A stretch of DNA of 30,286 bases, from NCBI GenBank assembly GCA_004335635.1, contig QAXH01000724.1:1-30286 (forward strand), in the 5' to 3' direction. Shown piece after piece: positions 1-12,400 of this stretch (within the stretch, counting starts at the first letter, position 1; the number at the start of each line of letters is the position of its first letter). The notes beneath the pieces are model-generated. The model was not told the DNA's origin and made no database searches. It saw only the letters and a program-made list of their open reading frames with translations. This DNA comes from Chloromonas sp. AAM2 (lineage: Eukaryota > Chlorophyta > Chlorophyceae > Chlamydomonadales > Chlamydomonadaceae). The position numbers and the translations under genes were made by a program.

Positions 1-389
1 CACATGGCTGTTTTTCATGTTTTGCCAGGGATAACAGAGTGTAGCACATGGTCACACGTAACCCCATGCCGGCAACTGCACACATGGGTATCAACAGCAA
101 GCCTGGGAGGGGCGATCGGATAACCAAGTGCGCGAGGATGCTTGTATGGCTTATGATCACCATCTGTATGTACGTGCGCTTGCTGGCTGGAAACCACTGC
201 CTTGGTGTGTGCGTTTGTGTTTGCTTGTGTAACAGGGGTAGCCAGGCAGCCGGGCAGCCAGTTCACCAAACCAGGCTGGGCAACCCGAGCTTCTTTCAGC
301 TGGACATATCGCACAATCATGGCACATCATAACAAATTGGCAGGTGCGCATTTGCTCACAAATCACTTGTTTGGCTGTTGAGCAGTTGC
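1..389. other. 3' flank of the hnRNP Q-like gene, no gene resolved
   Basis: No convincing exon was found on either strand. Short open frames here lack paired splice sites and recognisable domains. If the hnRNP Q-like gene splices at the donor-like cag/gtacgc at 411 instead of stopping at 390, its last exon or exons could lie here or beyond the window. The chlorophyte poly(A) signal TGTAA does not occur on the minus strand of this stretch. Confidence 0.4.
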
Positions 390-3300
390 TCATGCATAAC
401 CCTGTGCGTACCTGCCCCCGCCACGTCCCCTGCCCCCGCCAAAGCCGTCATCGAATTCCCGCGGTGCCTGCACACAAGCAGGCCAACCAGTCAGCACCGA
501 TGGCAAGTGACAGGTGGGCTTGCTGGAGCATGTCTGAAATCGTGCCCAGCTCATGCCTCCTGTCCTGATGTTAGAAGCAAACCAGCAGTTGTACCAGTCA
601 GTTCTTTTCCATCGTCTGCTGGTGAAATCTGGGCCATGCAAGCAGTTGCTACCCCTGTGCACCCCACAAACATACCACTGCGGCAACCACAGTGGTATCC
701 AGTCATCAAATTTGTATCACAAATCATCGTGCTTTGTCCTGAATTTCTAACTTTTACATCCAGGTCCCATTAGCAGTGGTTGTATCCGTTGTATGCTGTC
801 TTGCCCCAGCTACCTTGGATTGTCTGCCTGTATATATCTAGCCATGCGCCCCCTCCTTTACATGCACACTGTGCCTCCTTGCCTTGGCCCCACCCTTCAA
901 ATCCCAGTCCAGCTCCCTTCCACCCCTCTCCCCTGCTCACCTGTGGCCTGGCCATGTGCACCTGCAGCGCCTTGCCCCCCAGCTCCATCACCTTGCCCGC
1001 GTCGATCTCGGCCTTGGCCTTGAGAACCTGCAGGAAACACACTGAAACTATAAGACTGCAAACAACTAATAGACAGGACAGCGAATCAATGCATGATAAG
1101 ATGAACAGGACGAAACTCAGACCATGAGGAATGACAGCAACTGATGAATGGGACAGCCAGCAACGGTCGCCATTGTCAAGCGATCAAGTGGCTAGGCCCC
1201 ATAATCAACCTGAGCTCATGAGGCGCAATCAATGAGGCGCTTTCTGATGGACATAGTAAAGTGTTCGGTGGCTTTGGATAGGTGTGCTTGAGCGAAACCT
1301 TGCGTAAGCTACTATTCAACAGGCAAGCTGTGCTAAGGGATTCAGGAGCACAAACAGAAAGCGAATTATGTGGAAATCAACGTGATACCCAAAGACAACG
1401 TCCGTTGACATGTTGACATGCCTTCTCTCACACACGGACCTGAGCACGTTCCGCGAAGTGCACGAAAGCGTACCCGCGCAGCTTGCTTGCGTCGTCCGCC
1501 TGCTTCAGCAGCACAACCTGTGTCACCTGCGGACAAGTTCAATCGAGTAAGGTCTGAGGGCACCAGACAGCGAGGCTGTGAAAGACAACAAGATCTGGCC
1601 TTACCACTATGTACAGCACCAGGCTTTAGGCGTCACGCATCACAAAACATCATACGAGAAAACGCGTACAATCACCGTCTTTACAACTACATCAGAAACT
1701 CCTCGCCTTCACACGCTGCAGAGTGCGTAGTTCATTTCCTGATTGTCAGGCATGTAATGCCATAGGACCCATACTTCATTCATAGGCTTATGTATCAGTC
1801 AAGGCTGCGTGATTGTGACAAGCATTGCCTTCGCCCGCCCTGATCCACAACTCTGAACGACAACCCACAAACAGGTGACGAGAAGCAGTCCTCACATGCT
1901 AAGCCATTCCCTCTACCTACCCCAAGCCCCTAAATTGGCCTTAACTGGCTCCTTACCCCGGCATCCTACCTGCCCAAAGACGCCAAACAGCTCCTTCAGT
2001 TGCGCCTCGTCAGCGTTGTCCGGCAGGCCTGCCACGTGCAAAGACTTAACCGAATCGACTGACGCAGCTGAGGGCTCGTTGCGCCGGGGCTCAGCCCACG
2101 TGACTGTCAGCTCCCGTCCACCCATCTGCAATGCCATGACATAACGTACAAGACAATGTGCCAAGGCCATGGAGTTCAGCGATGGCATGGCCAGCGCTGA
2201 CCGCATGAACTTGCGCCTCGCAATGCACTGGCTTCTCATACCGGCTGCCCTTCAACCTGACCACGGCCCTGGCCTTTGCTCAAGCCTGCTGTCACCAACG
2301 CCCAGCGCGTCCACTTTTGCAACACAACAATCTCTCAAGGTGCAGCCTCAGATGCTAACAGCCCCATACACACACACACCGTCATCTCCTCCTTACTCAA
2401 CCGAAGCGTGAAACTGCCCAACTAACCAAACTAAACAACCAAATAAGTTTCTAATCACCTTAAAGTCCGGCCTGCTCAGTGCCCGTCGCGCCGCTTCTGC
2501 CGCTGCATGGTTGTAGAACTCCGCAAAGCCAAAGCCGCGGCTGGCGCCCGTCTCCCGGTCCGTCATCAGCTCGAGGTTCAAGAGGCCTGCATACGTCCAT
2601 GGCACATCAAGCAGAGTGTGAGTAACCCACTCCTAGTCAGTTAGCAGGCGCGTGACACTGTTGCAGCGGCCAGCCAGGCACACAGTAGTGACCAGCAGGC
2701 GCAAACCCCTGGCATGGCAGCAAGTGTAGAAACTCTCGTTGCGTGATACGTCCGCCTCATGATAGATGCCTCGCAGCATATCTTGTGCCACCTCTTCAAA
2801 CTTGGCAAGAATTAAAAGCACTGTATTCCATGCGTGCATGAAGTCCAGAAAAGCACGCTCCTGCCCTCACCCACCCTTGACTTCGGCCTCCAGCAGCGCC
2901 ACCAGCGCATCCTTGCCCATGTCCTTCGGCATGTTGCCCAAGAACAGCTTGTTCTTCACCTCGCTACGCACAGCGAACACCTGCATGCAAGCATCATGGG
3001 GAAAGTACGACGACATTACACTGTTGGCCTATCCAACACAGGCATTGATAACTTGCAACACAACCCCCCCCCCGGTGTATGTAAACCCCCGGTGTATGTA
3101 AACATCTGCCTTACACAGTCTGCAATGCATTCACAATCTCGTTACAATATCAAACCCCACTGTTGCCAATTCAACCTGTGATATGCAGCCTGCTACCAGA
3201 GGTGATTGGAAGCGTTGTGGCAATCCCTGCCTACCTTCTTTCCAGGAAAGTCAGGCAGCTCCAGTGTAGGCAGTGTGGTGATGGCCGTGTCTGCAACCTC

Positions 3301-4968
3301 CTTGGTCTTGTACACACAGAAGCCAAACCTACAAAACAGGCAGGCGGTCCATGGCAACCCAAGGTGGGCTCATGACATGACGCACAGAGTAACACAGACC
3401 ATACACCACCAATTTTGCAGAGATGTAAATGTTGTGCCAGAATGAATCGTTTGTAACCTGGATGACCTTCAGCTTTGAGCCTGTGCAGCTCATGCTTGAA
3501 TAGCTGCGCTTCTTGCTGTACATGCTAGCGCCCAGCCAGGTGTAGGGACTGTCATGCATGCAGCTTGCCTGTCAGTCCTGATGCTGCGGCAAGGCAGATG
3601 CTGCAATGGTTGGCTCACCCTTTGCTGAAGCTAGGATTTCCTGGGTCCTTGGGCAGCCTCAGCTGAAAGACCTCCCCTGCCTTCTCGCAGAAGGCCCGCA
3701 CTTGTGCCTCTGTGGCCTCCCGTGGCAACCGGGAAACGTACACCTGAAACAAGCGTGCATGAAGTCCGCATTCTTTTGGGGAGTACGCATGGAGAGTACA
3801 TTTTGTGGAGTATGCATGGAGTCGCAGTAAGCAGGGCCCTAATCGTTTGACTGGGAGGCAAGGATGGATAGGACGGCGTATAGAGCGGAAGTCAAAACCT
3901 CAAGCAGTCTTAAGGCCACGATGCCTCGAAGAAAATGTAGCCATGAAACTGCTGTAGCCATTGACCGCCTGCTCCTATCGTAGCCTCAATAGCCAGTCAC
4001 ATTGGACAAGGTCGAGTTGTTCGCATTGCTGCATTTGACCTTCAGCCCAGCCGCATGGCATTTCATCTGCAATGGCAACCTGCTGATCTGACCAACCTCA
4101 CCTCAGTTCCGTGAGGAGGCATGGCCATGGGATCTGTCGCGTCACCCTTAGGCCTGCAAGGGGAAGGATGACAACACAACATTGGATCTACCAGTGCAGT
4201 GACCGTCAGGACTGTGCAAGGAGCCTCAAAGGCTGGTCTACCAGTGCTGAGCAATCTAAAACCTGGCGTGTCTAGCTCTCCATGTGGACTGTCTGACCAA
4301 TGAGCAGCAGACAGTTGACGAGGCACTAACTGATGATGCTTGCCAGGTCCCAACAGTTTGCTACCATGCCCCCTTGTTCAGGATTTGTATCGGCCCCACT
4401 CACTCAGAATCGTGAAGCTCCTGCTTCGGCTGGACATCCGTGGCCATTGCGTCTGCATTTTCTGTTGCAGTGGCGTCTGACTGTGGTGCAGGTGCATCAC
4501 ATGTCTCAGGGACTGGCTGCGCGTCCAAGGTTGCCGGCTGCTTGTCCTCTGCTTCCATGGCAGATGACTGATTGCCATCTGCAGCTGGCTCTCCTGCTCC
4601 CTCAGCTTGCTCCATGGGCTGTGCCGCCGCTTCCTGTTGCTGAGGTTGCGAGGAAAGGGCATTGGCGATGTTTAAGCGATAAGTGGTGGGCTACAGGGAA
4701 AAGCGTGCATGCATGCTGTGAAGAATGAGGTGCAGGTATGATGCCACACACCTCTGGCTGCGCATTGCCTTCCAGAGCAGGATCTTGGACATCTGCTCCG
4801 TAGTCCAGCATCTGCAGTCAATGCACAATGCCGCATAGGTGCTTGAGCATGCTGGAAACCCCAGACAGGCTGCCTGCGCCAGATCACCAGCTGGACCGCC
4901 CGCGTGTTTGGGCAATGAAGGCGCACCTCGTTGTCTTCGCCTGCTGCGTCGGATCCCTTCGGCTCCAT
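390..4968 (-). CDS. hnRNP Q/R (SYNCRIP/LIF2)-like protein with three RRM domains, 12 exons
   Basis: Predicted RNA-binding protein of about 416 residues. Exons (minus strand, 5' to 3'): 4968-4927, 4811-4752, 4639-4404, 4153-4102, 3743-3619, 3328-3235, 2980-2875, 2586-2459, 2125-1970, 1526-1440, 1027-941, 467-390. All have GT-AG borders and join in phase. Residues 1-127 are acidic and rich in Gln, Ala and Pro. RRM1 (about 128-205) has RNP1 KGFGFCVY. RRM2 (about 213-294) has RNP2-like LFLGNMP and RNP1 RGFGFAEF. RRM3 (about 309-391) has LHVAGLP and RGYAFVHF, ending GKALQVHMARPQ. The last exon encodes a short Gly/Arg-rich tail with RGRGGGR. The order of three RRMs, HGTEVYVSRLP at the start of RRM1 and the GRELTVTWAEP linker are typical of hnRNP Q/R and plant LIF2. 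That family acts in mRNA splicing, stability and transport or in chromatin regulation. The start ATG at 4968 is followed at once by a good donor. The C-terminus is the weak point: the last exon also contains a donor-like site, so the protein may be longer. Confidence 0.88.
3069..3102. repeat. 17-bp direct duplication after a C10 run
   Basis: The 17-mer cccccggtgtatgtaaa occurs twice back to back (3069-3085 and 3086-3102). A run of ten C precedes and partly overlaps the first copy. It lies in the intron 2981-3234 of the hnRNP Q-like gene and looks like a slippage product. Confidence 0.8.
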
Positions 4969-5577
4969 GTCGGCCGAAGCTGTTGGTCACCGCGCAGTCG
5001 CGCTGAACGAGACCCTCAAGCCTTGATCGTGTTGTGTGTGGGTCTGTATTATGCAGGCAACCCGGTGCGTATGCTGATGTGATCATTCTGTTCTTCATCC
5101 TCTAAAGGTAAAGAACAGGCGTGTAAAGCTTCAGGTCAATTGCAACGCTGTGATGAATCACCTTGGTTGGTATCAGCTCAAGTCCAGGCACGTCAGATCA
5201 GGCAAGCCAAACAGTCAACTGCTCGACGCATGCGGCACAGCGCATGAAAACTGGGTGCGTGAACAGTGCACGTGCGTGGTCAGAAACGTCCAAAGCCCCA
5301 TCGCGCTCGGATGCGCTTATAGCCTAGAAATATCAGCAGCAACAAACTGACCACTGGCCACAGCGTATCATGCAGTTTTTCCTCGGCCGGTACGGCTTCC
5401 CGGCATCAGCAGCACAGTCATGTGCGAGCTGTAGAAGAGTACTTGCACTCCAGTCTACCTAAAATACATCATGGCCCAGGCCAAGGGCATTTGCAGTTAA
5501 CCGTGATTGCGCGGTCTGGTGGAACAATGGCAAACTGGAAATACCTGGACGCGTTTTAATACATCAGGCCCGCAAAG
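4969..5577. promoter_or_regulatory. Divergent intergenic region, likely shared promoter
   Basis: These 609 bases separate the start codon of the minus-strand hnRNP Q-like gene from the start codon of the plus-strand small protein gene. Both 5' UTRs and both promoters must lie here unless non-coding exons are further away. No convincing TATA box or conserved operator was identified, and open frames inside it lack splice or domain support. Confidence 0.5.
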
Positions 5578-5889
5578 ATGCCTGGCGTGGCGTTCAGCAT
5601 TGGCGAGGGGCCCACCTCGGCCGCTCCGCACGACCACTATGCAGCGGCAGTAGCACTCCACCAAGGGATGCCTGCACACCCTCGGAAAAGTGCTCATTTC
5701 TCCACCACAGTGGAAGAGAGACAGTTTGAGCGCACCAATGATGAAGCAGCCTACATAATGAACCCACACAGAATGACCACTTTTGAGGCCACTTTCAAGG
5801 GTTATGCAGTCGAAGGCCTGACTGGGGAGCAGCGCATGATTCGCCATAGGTGGCTGATGGACTGGATCAAGGAGCTCAAAGACAAGTAG
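5578..5889 (+). CDS. Small 103-residue protein, family not recognised
   Basis: An uninterrupted frame runs from an ATG in a good context (gcaaagATGcc) to TAG. The product is soluble-looking with no membrane segment. It has a His/Ala-rich N-terminal third, a middle containing FERTNDEAAYIMNP, and a basic, aromatic C-terminus (EQRMIRHRWLMDWIKELKDK) that looks like an amphipathic helix. The style resembles small accessory subunits of mitochondrial respiratory complexes, and the RHRWLMDWIKEL region faintly recalls NDUFB6-type complex I subunits. That is a guess, not an assignment. There is no TGTAA poly(A) signal between the stop and 6443. This leaves open that the frame is, in an alternative splice form, the 5' exon of the large downstream gene: the donor-like site after 5849 has the right phase. 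Confidence 0.6.
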   Translation: MPGVAFSIGEGPTSAAPHDHYAAAVALHQGMPAHPRKSAHFSTTVEERQFERTNDEAAYIMNPHRMTTFEATFKGYAVEGLTGEQRMIRHRWLMDWIKELKDK

Positions 5890-6442
5890 GTGTTGGTGCC
5901 AAGGGTAAATGCAAACCTGCAACTGCTGACTAGTCTAGCAGGCTCCTGGCGCAGGCTGGTTTCAGTGCAGCGACGTGCTGGCAATTTAGGCATGGCTATG
6001 ATGCTAAGCAAGACAACAAGGGTGACGATTGGGGCGATGCAGGCAGAACGCATGTCACCAGGAGGAAGCCCATCAGAGCTAACCCTAGCCTAACCCTAAT
6101 CCCAAACTTCCCCTGGCATCCGCATCAGTGCAAGCATCCAAGTCACGCAATGAAGCAGCAGCTAATTCGCTCACAAACTGTCCTCATTAAGTGCATCCAT
6201 TGGGTACTTGACTCTCTCAGTCTGTGCATTTAAGCACACGACACACGACACACTTGCTGTTACATTAAGTGTTTACACCACTGAAGGGCTCTTAACCATG
6301 TCATGAAAAACAAAATGTGATATGTTCGTCACTTAAGTCTTCCAGAGATTAAGTCGTTCGGAAATCAAGCACCCAAATACCACGGAAACAGCAGATTTGT
6401 CGACCGTGTGGTGACATCATCGGTTGCCCTGATGTGCTTCAG
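5890..6442. other. Spacer before the large gene with a short telomere-like tract
   Basis: No convincing exon was found. Positions 6079-6105 hold a degenerate telomere-like run containing taaccctagcctaaccctaa. The stretch 6180-6380 is A/T-rich with several ttaag and cacacgac motifs. It may contain the promoter or 5' UTR of the large plus-strand gene, or be its first intron. The acceptor ending at 6442 marks the first exon I can support downstream. Confidence 0.4.
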
Positions 6443-9400
6443 GCTGCCCCGCTTCACGCTTGAGACGCTAGGCATTGAGTCCGAGGCGCAGGAGCTTTCA
6501 GATGACCAGGTCGGGGCGGTGCTCGCTCAGCTGCCAGACCACGAGGTGCAGAGATTCGAGGTGCGTTTGAGACGCCCCATCCCAGAAAATAGCAGAATCG
6601 TGCCACTCAGAAGCTTGGCCCTGGGGTTGGCCTCAGGACAGTGATGGTCTTTTGGAGCCAAGCAGACAGTCAAGGGGCAGAGGTCCGAGGGGCAGAGGTC
6701 TCAATTGGCCTTTCTAAAGGTTGGCCCTGAGGATTGACCCCTGGGATTGCAGATGGAAATGTTTACCAGAACAAGTTGCACTCAGCTATCCATGCATGTG
6801 TTTTCTCTGGAGCGGTGTTTTCTCTGGATGTGATTCGGCTGACCGCGTTCAGTAACAGCCAACGCAACATCAGACTTGGGAGAAATGATATCGCAGACTT
6901 ATCGACTTTTGCTGCTCTTGTTTGCTTGTCACATCCATGGTCTACGTACCTGTGGCACGTGGTACCATGTGCTCGTGGCATGTGGCACGTGTCCCATGTG
7001 TGGTGCCATGTGCGCATGCAGGTCATGTACACGCGCACCATGGGCATGGTGAACAGCATGGCCGGGGCCATGGACTCGGACTTCATTGCTAACCATATTG
7101 GCAATGCTCTCACGGTGAGATGCTGCCAGGGAATGGTTTGGGACTGAGGACTACATGGTGAGAGAGTGAAGGGAAATACTACCGGCTCAGCAGAGGCTGG
7201 TCTCCGCTGTGGTGGCCGGATTTGGTGACATCGGGGATACTGGTGACGTCCGTAGTATTAGTACAGGGCTGGGTTGATGAGATGGGCATGTGTCGTCCGC
7301 ATCCAGCGTTCCACAACCATCAGGTCATTATCATATTTCTAGGCGGACCCAAGTCTAGCTTAGTCAGTAATGTAGACAGCCGCTACAGCATGGAGTGATG
7401 TGGGGGCGGCATGACGTGGGTCCCGATTGGAATGAGGTGGGCAAGGGGTGGGCAAGGGCAGGGCATGCAGAGCGAGAAAGGCTGTGCTCGCTAGGCGGGT
7501 CACCACACAACACGTGAACACCCTCACAGAAACCGACGACGGATCTATCTGTGTGTGCCTCTTGATGTTGCTGGTGATAGGCTGAAGGCTGTGTGTGCCC
7601 GTGTGTTTGCTCGGCCGCAGCGGTTCAAGGTGGCACGTAAACAGTACATCCAGGCCTCCTACGACAGAGAAGCCAAGGTGCGTGGCGCTTGACTGGGAGG
7701 GGCGGGGCGGCCGTTAGAGCGAGATCAAGTGTGCCCAAGCCTGCTAGGCCCATGCTGATTTTGGACATGACGATGGTGTTCAGGATACGTCCACACCAGA
7801 ACCGTAAGAACAGGCGCAGATGGGGACAATACTGGCCAAGGCGTAGGCATAACACACAAAGCATCGTCGGGCATCAATCTGAGTGCTGTAGTTCGAAATC
7901 TTCAACCGACATTTATCACACATAGGTATCCTTAGCCAACACATGTTGGCAGGAAGCATTGCAAACCCACAACTATAACGTCGTGCAACAGGTCATACTC
8001 CAACGCCCAGATTCATCCCACAATCATCCTACACATGTCGACTTGGTTCCAAGATAATTCAAAGCAGCAGACACCTTCTGCCACCTGACTGCCCAACTGT
8101 TTGCAGGAGCTTGCTGATAAGATGGAGGCCAAGCCGTGGGAGTTTGCGATCAACGCCTTCAACTCGCGTGTGGACGCATGTGTGCTCATTCAGAGGCGCT
8201 TCAGGCAGTTCAGGGCGCAGTGCCAGCACCAGGGCTGGTACCCGTCAGATGAAAACCCCGAACACTGGAAGTGAGTCCTTACCAGCAAGCTAGTGCGATT
8301 GAGAACAATGGTGTAAGAAGGGGTGACGTAGCACGAGCAGACAGATGTGTGTGTCAGGGGCAGGATCAGGGCTGGGCTGGGGGGCTGGGGGAAAGGGGCA
8401 GAACTACTCCACTGAAGTGTCGAATAGGAGCAGGGAAGGGCAAGGGAAAAGTGGGGAAGGGGAAAGGCAGGAGCGGGCGACCAGAAGGGGCGGAAGGGTT
8501 GGAAGGGACAGATAGGCACATTGACCAGGGGTAGCAACACCCAGAAAGCACTTGAATTGCTTTCGATAGTGAATAGCCGTAGCTGTAGCTGTTTGTTGGC
8601 AATGCCACACAGTCAGTATGCAGTCGCTGACACACCTGACCCCTCACACCTGCCATCCCCCTGTTTTCCCTTGCTGCCAGGCACTGGGTTGACTTCCGCA
8701 ACAAGCACGGGTGGGCTGACGAGGAGCTGGTGGATTCGTACGGCGACCCCGTGGAGCGGACAGACGGGGGGAAGAAGACAAGGTGGAAGAGGGGCAAGAT
8801 GCCGCCCCACGTGCAGGCCAGGTAAGGCGGGGGCAGGCGGGCACAGTGCTGTGTACGACTGGGTTGACTCACCTGGGTGGCAGCAAAGGGAAGGGGAGAG
8901 GGATAGAAGCAGCAGAGCGAGGGAACCGGTGTGCAGATAAGAAGAAGCCATCAAAACTGTGAGTAAATGTACGACTGAGGACAACTCTGGTGTACGACTG
9001 AGGCAGGCACAGAGATGGGGCGTCAAGTTCTTGAGTAAAGAGTGTGGGAAGGAGGGGAAGGGGCAGAGATACCATGACGGAGGCTGGGGCAAGACGTGAA
9101 GGGGAAGTCATGTGTGTGATTTAGAACATAAAACTCTTGCGTACGATCACTTGGTATTCACTGCATTACCCATGTTGCCATGTTTAATGCACGACCTTCT
9201 GTGCACCCCTCTGCCTCTAAATGCATCATCTTGCTTTGTCCTATTTTTCCCTACCTTGCAAGACCAATCGTTGTCCTCTCGACAATGCTGGGTTTACTTG
9301 GTCGCGTGTGTTTCCAGGTACCTCGAGCAGATCGGTCACCTGCGCGATCACCAGGGCGGTCTGAGCTCACGTGCGATGTCCATGTCCATGACGAAGGACG

Positions 9401-12400
9401 TGGTGGATGCTATGAGGTCGTACGACAGGGCGGAGAGGCTAGCGGAAATCATCTCCAGCAGGCTGCAACGCCTGCAGGTCAGAAACGTGCCAACTAGGGC
9501 TGCGCCAATTTGGCGAAGGAGTCTGCGTAGGGTAACAGCAACTCAAGCTGCGCAATGAACTCGCATTAACAATGTGGACAGGAGGAAACAGCTAGGATTG
9601 TCTAGGAAAAGCGGGGTTCGGAGGGTGCAGAATTGGCAAGAGCACCTGTGTAGGGTAGGACAAGAAGAAACATCGCTCGCACTGTCTTTTCGCACATTTG
9701 TTATCTCCTCCTTGGCCACTTCCTCTGACGCAAAGCTGGACTGAAACTTTATGGATCGTTTGTAGGACAAGCCAGTGACAGAAGCGACGCATTGACTTCC
9801 ACGCAACCCACCCGCATCGTCTCAGAAAATCCATCCCTGACTGCTTGCTTGCTTGATCCATCTTTTGCGTTTACAGGAGCGCGAGGCTCGGCGCGCCAAG
9901 TGGGCCGCGGAGGCTGCCGCGCGTCGTGCCGCGGGCGAGGAGGTGGAGGATGACGACGGGGTGGAGAGCGACACGGACGAGGACGAGGAGGACAAGCGAC
10001 TGCCCTTCGCTGAAAGGGAGAAAAGGAGGCAGGAGGTGCGTGCAAGGGAAAGCAGAAATCGAGGTTTGCGTGACGTGAATCGGTCAGGAATTGAACTCAC
10101 CGGGGGAGGTGTGTGAGAAGAAGGTTAGGACGGAGGGACCCAAATTTCAGGGGCACAGACGCGACTGGAACCGGCAGGCGGGGACAAAGGGGAAAGCGAG
10201 GAAGAGAACAAGACGGGCTGGCATAGGGCATGGGCACGACTGGAACGCATAAATGGTTCAAGGTGGGGCGATTGAAGAGCACAGTCGACTACAGAGTAAG
10301 GAAGAAGGCCTGGAAAAGGACAGACATTCTCAGCTTACCATCACCTGTCTGTACTCATGTTTGGATCTGTCTCGTTTCTGTCCGTTTCTTCAGCGTTACC
10401 TGACTTTCATCAGCGACCCCGAGGTCCGCAAGCTGGTGCAGCAGGGCGTGGGCGTGTGGGTCCCCTCCGGCATCACCCTGCCACCTCCAAACACTTATGC
10501 GTGAGTTCAATATCTTGGACTTGGTCCGCACGCAATATGCCACACGCACCAACCTTGGACAAGTGTTGTACGTATATGAATACAATCCAAGCACGTGTGG
10601 TTTGTTGATGTAGTCCTAATGTAATGGTCTGTAATGTATACTTTTCCTAGTGGTGACATTCGTATTTTGCACCCTGCTACCAATGAGCTTTCTTGGCTTA
10701 CCAATTGTCAGGCGCGTGATAATGTGTCTAGCTGCAATACCGTAGGTTGGACCATGGAAAGCCATGTAATGATGATGATACATATCTATGTACTGATTAC
10801 ACCAGGGGGCCCCACTTGCACCGAATGGCTAAGCCTCCAACAGTACATACAAGTACTCTTATATGGTCTGCATGCGCTCGTATCAACTTCTTGGTCCGCA
10901 CCCAACTCCCGTTGCCCCCAGCAGAAGGTTTCTCTTGATCACATGATACGTTGTGCTGCCTTGTCGTCAGCTTAACAGTAGTCTGGTACAGTTGCTTACA
11001 GTTTACTCGCACTAGTGGCGTTATCCTTTCTTGGCAGGTACTTGCCTTTCCATGCTCGACCACTTTATTCATGCTTTGCGCTGTCCTGCAGTAACGGCCG
11101 CCCCATGAGCGGGGCCACGCTGCGCAATCTGGATGCGGACCTGTCCAAGTCCGCCGGCCGCAGCATGGCATCACTGCTCAGCAGCTTCCAGCTAGCGCAC
11201 AAGTAAGAAAGGCACTGGTAACCACTGTCCTCGCACAAATCATCATTCATCATCATTACATAGCTTCTCATGGTTCAACCCACGGTACCGCAGGACCAAC
11301 CAGCTAGGCGCTCAGCAGCCAACATCCCCATCCTAAGCAAAGCATGGGCATGGTGCCTCCAAAGAACATCTGAGCAGTACTAAACAACAGTTCTTGTGTG
11401 CCCCATGTAGCTTGTAAGTATGTTCAGGCTTTGCTTAGCAGCCTGCTCCATCCTCGACCAGCTGTATTGCAAATGAACGGTAAGACAGTAGTCACATTGC
11501 CGAAGCCAGTTCCTTGGTGTAAATGAGCGTACAGAAGACAAGAACTCCTTGTCACTTTGCCGAAGACACTAATTTGTTCTCTGCCGTGCTGCAGGTACAG
11601 ACCTGAATCGTTGTTGTGAAGTAGATGTTCTGGATTCGTTATGCATGCCCCAGAACACGCCCCGGTTCGTTGATCGTGTCAACAGAGCCGCAACTGTTGA
11701 TTTGTTCTCTTGTCTTCTTCCAGATACAAGCAGCTTCTGCTTCAGGCGCGCCAGGACGGTGCGAGTGTGCTGCCCCGCCCGCCCATGCACCTGGGGGCAG
11801 AGGTGCTCAGCTTGTATGGAGACATCATGCAGGGGGTGGTGGAAACGGTGAGAGAAACGGCCTGCAGCCCGGCAGACACTGCTTTTGCTTGTGTGCTGGC
11901 TCGCCAAGCAGGCTCACTCATCGGGCACTGACAGACAGTGCTTTTGTTCGAAGTTCTGCTTGTGCGTGCTTGAGTTTTGTGGTGACGCAAGCAATTAAGC
12001 GGTGCGATCAATGCACCAATCGGCACCAAAGACTTGGAGGTGTGTGGCTGCCTGCAGTACAAGCTGGACCTTGAGAAAGCGCTTCGCGAGGGCCGCACGC
12101 CACCCCCGCCGCCCGATGGCGTTCCCGCAGAGCTATATAACGAGGTCCTGGCCAACCTCAAACGACAGGAGGTGGGATATGGATGTGTTGTGGGTGTGAG
12201 CGTGTTGTGCATGGCCTTGTTGGGGTAGGAAAGCGGGCTTAAGTCGTTGATGTGCCACGGAAGACATACTGTTGCGCCAGCTTCCTTGCCGCTGCTGCTT
12301 CGTGATTCTGCACGCGTTGCGTTGCACATCCTTCCTTGTCGCTGCTGACCTTCAACCAAATCGCAAGGATTGTAACTGCTTTCATCGTCGCAATCGGAAG

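Noticed and set aside
2633..2839. 68-residue minus-strand frame inside the hnRNP Q-like gene
   Set aside because: It lies in the intron between exons 2980-2875 and 2586-2459, which join exactly within the RRM2 fold without it.
10764..10800. C/D-box-like snoRNA motif (atgatgatga ... ctga)
   Set aside because: Box spacing is only about 20 bases, there is no terminal stem, and no second box pair was seen.
12131..12140. TATA-like ctatataa
   Set aside because: It lies inside coding exon 12058-12171 (Leu-Tyr-Asn) and no gene starts just downstream.
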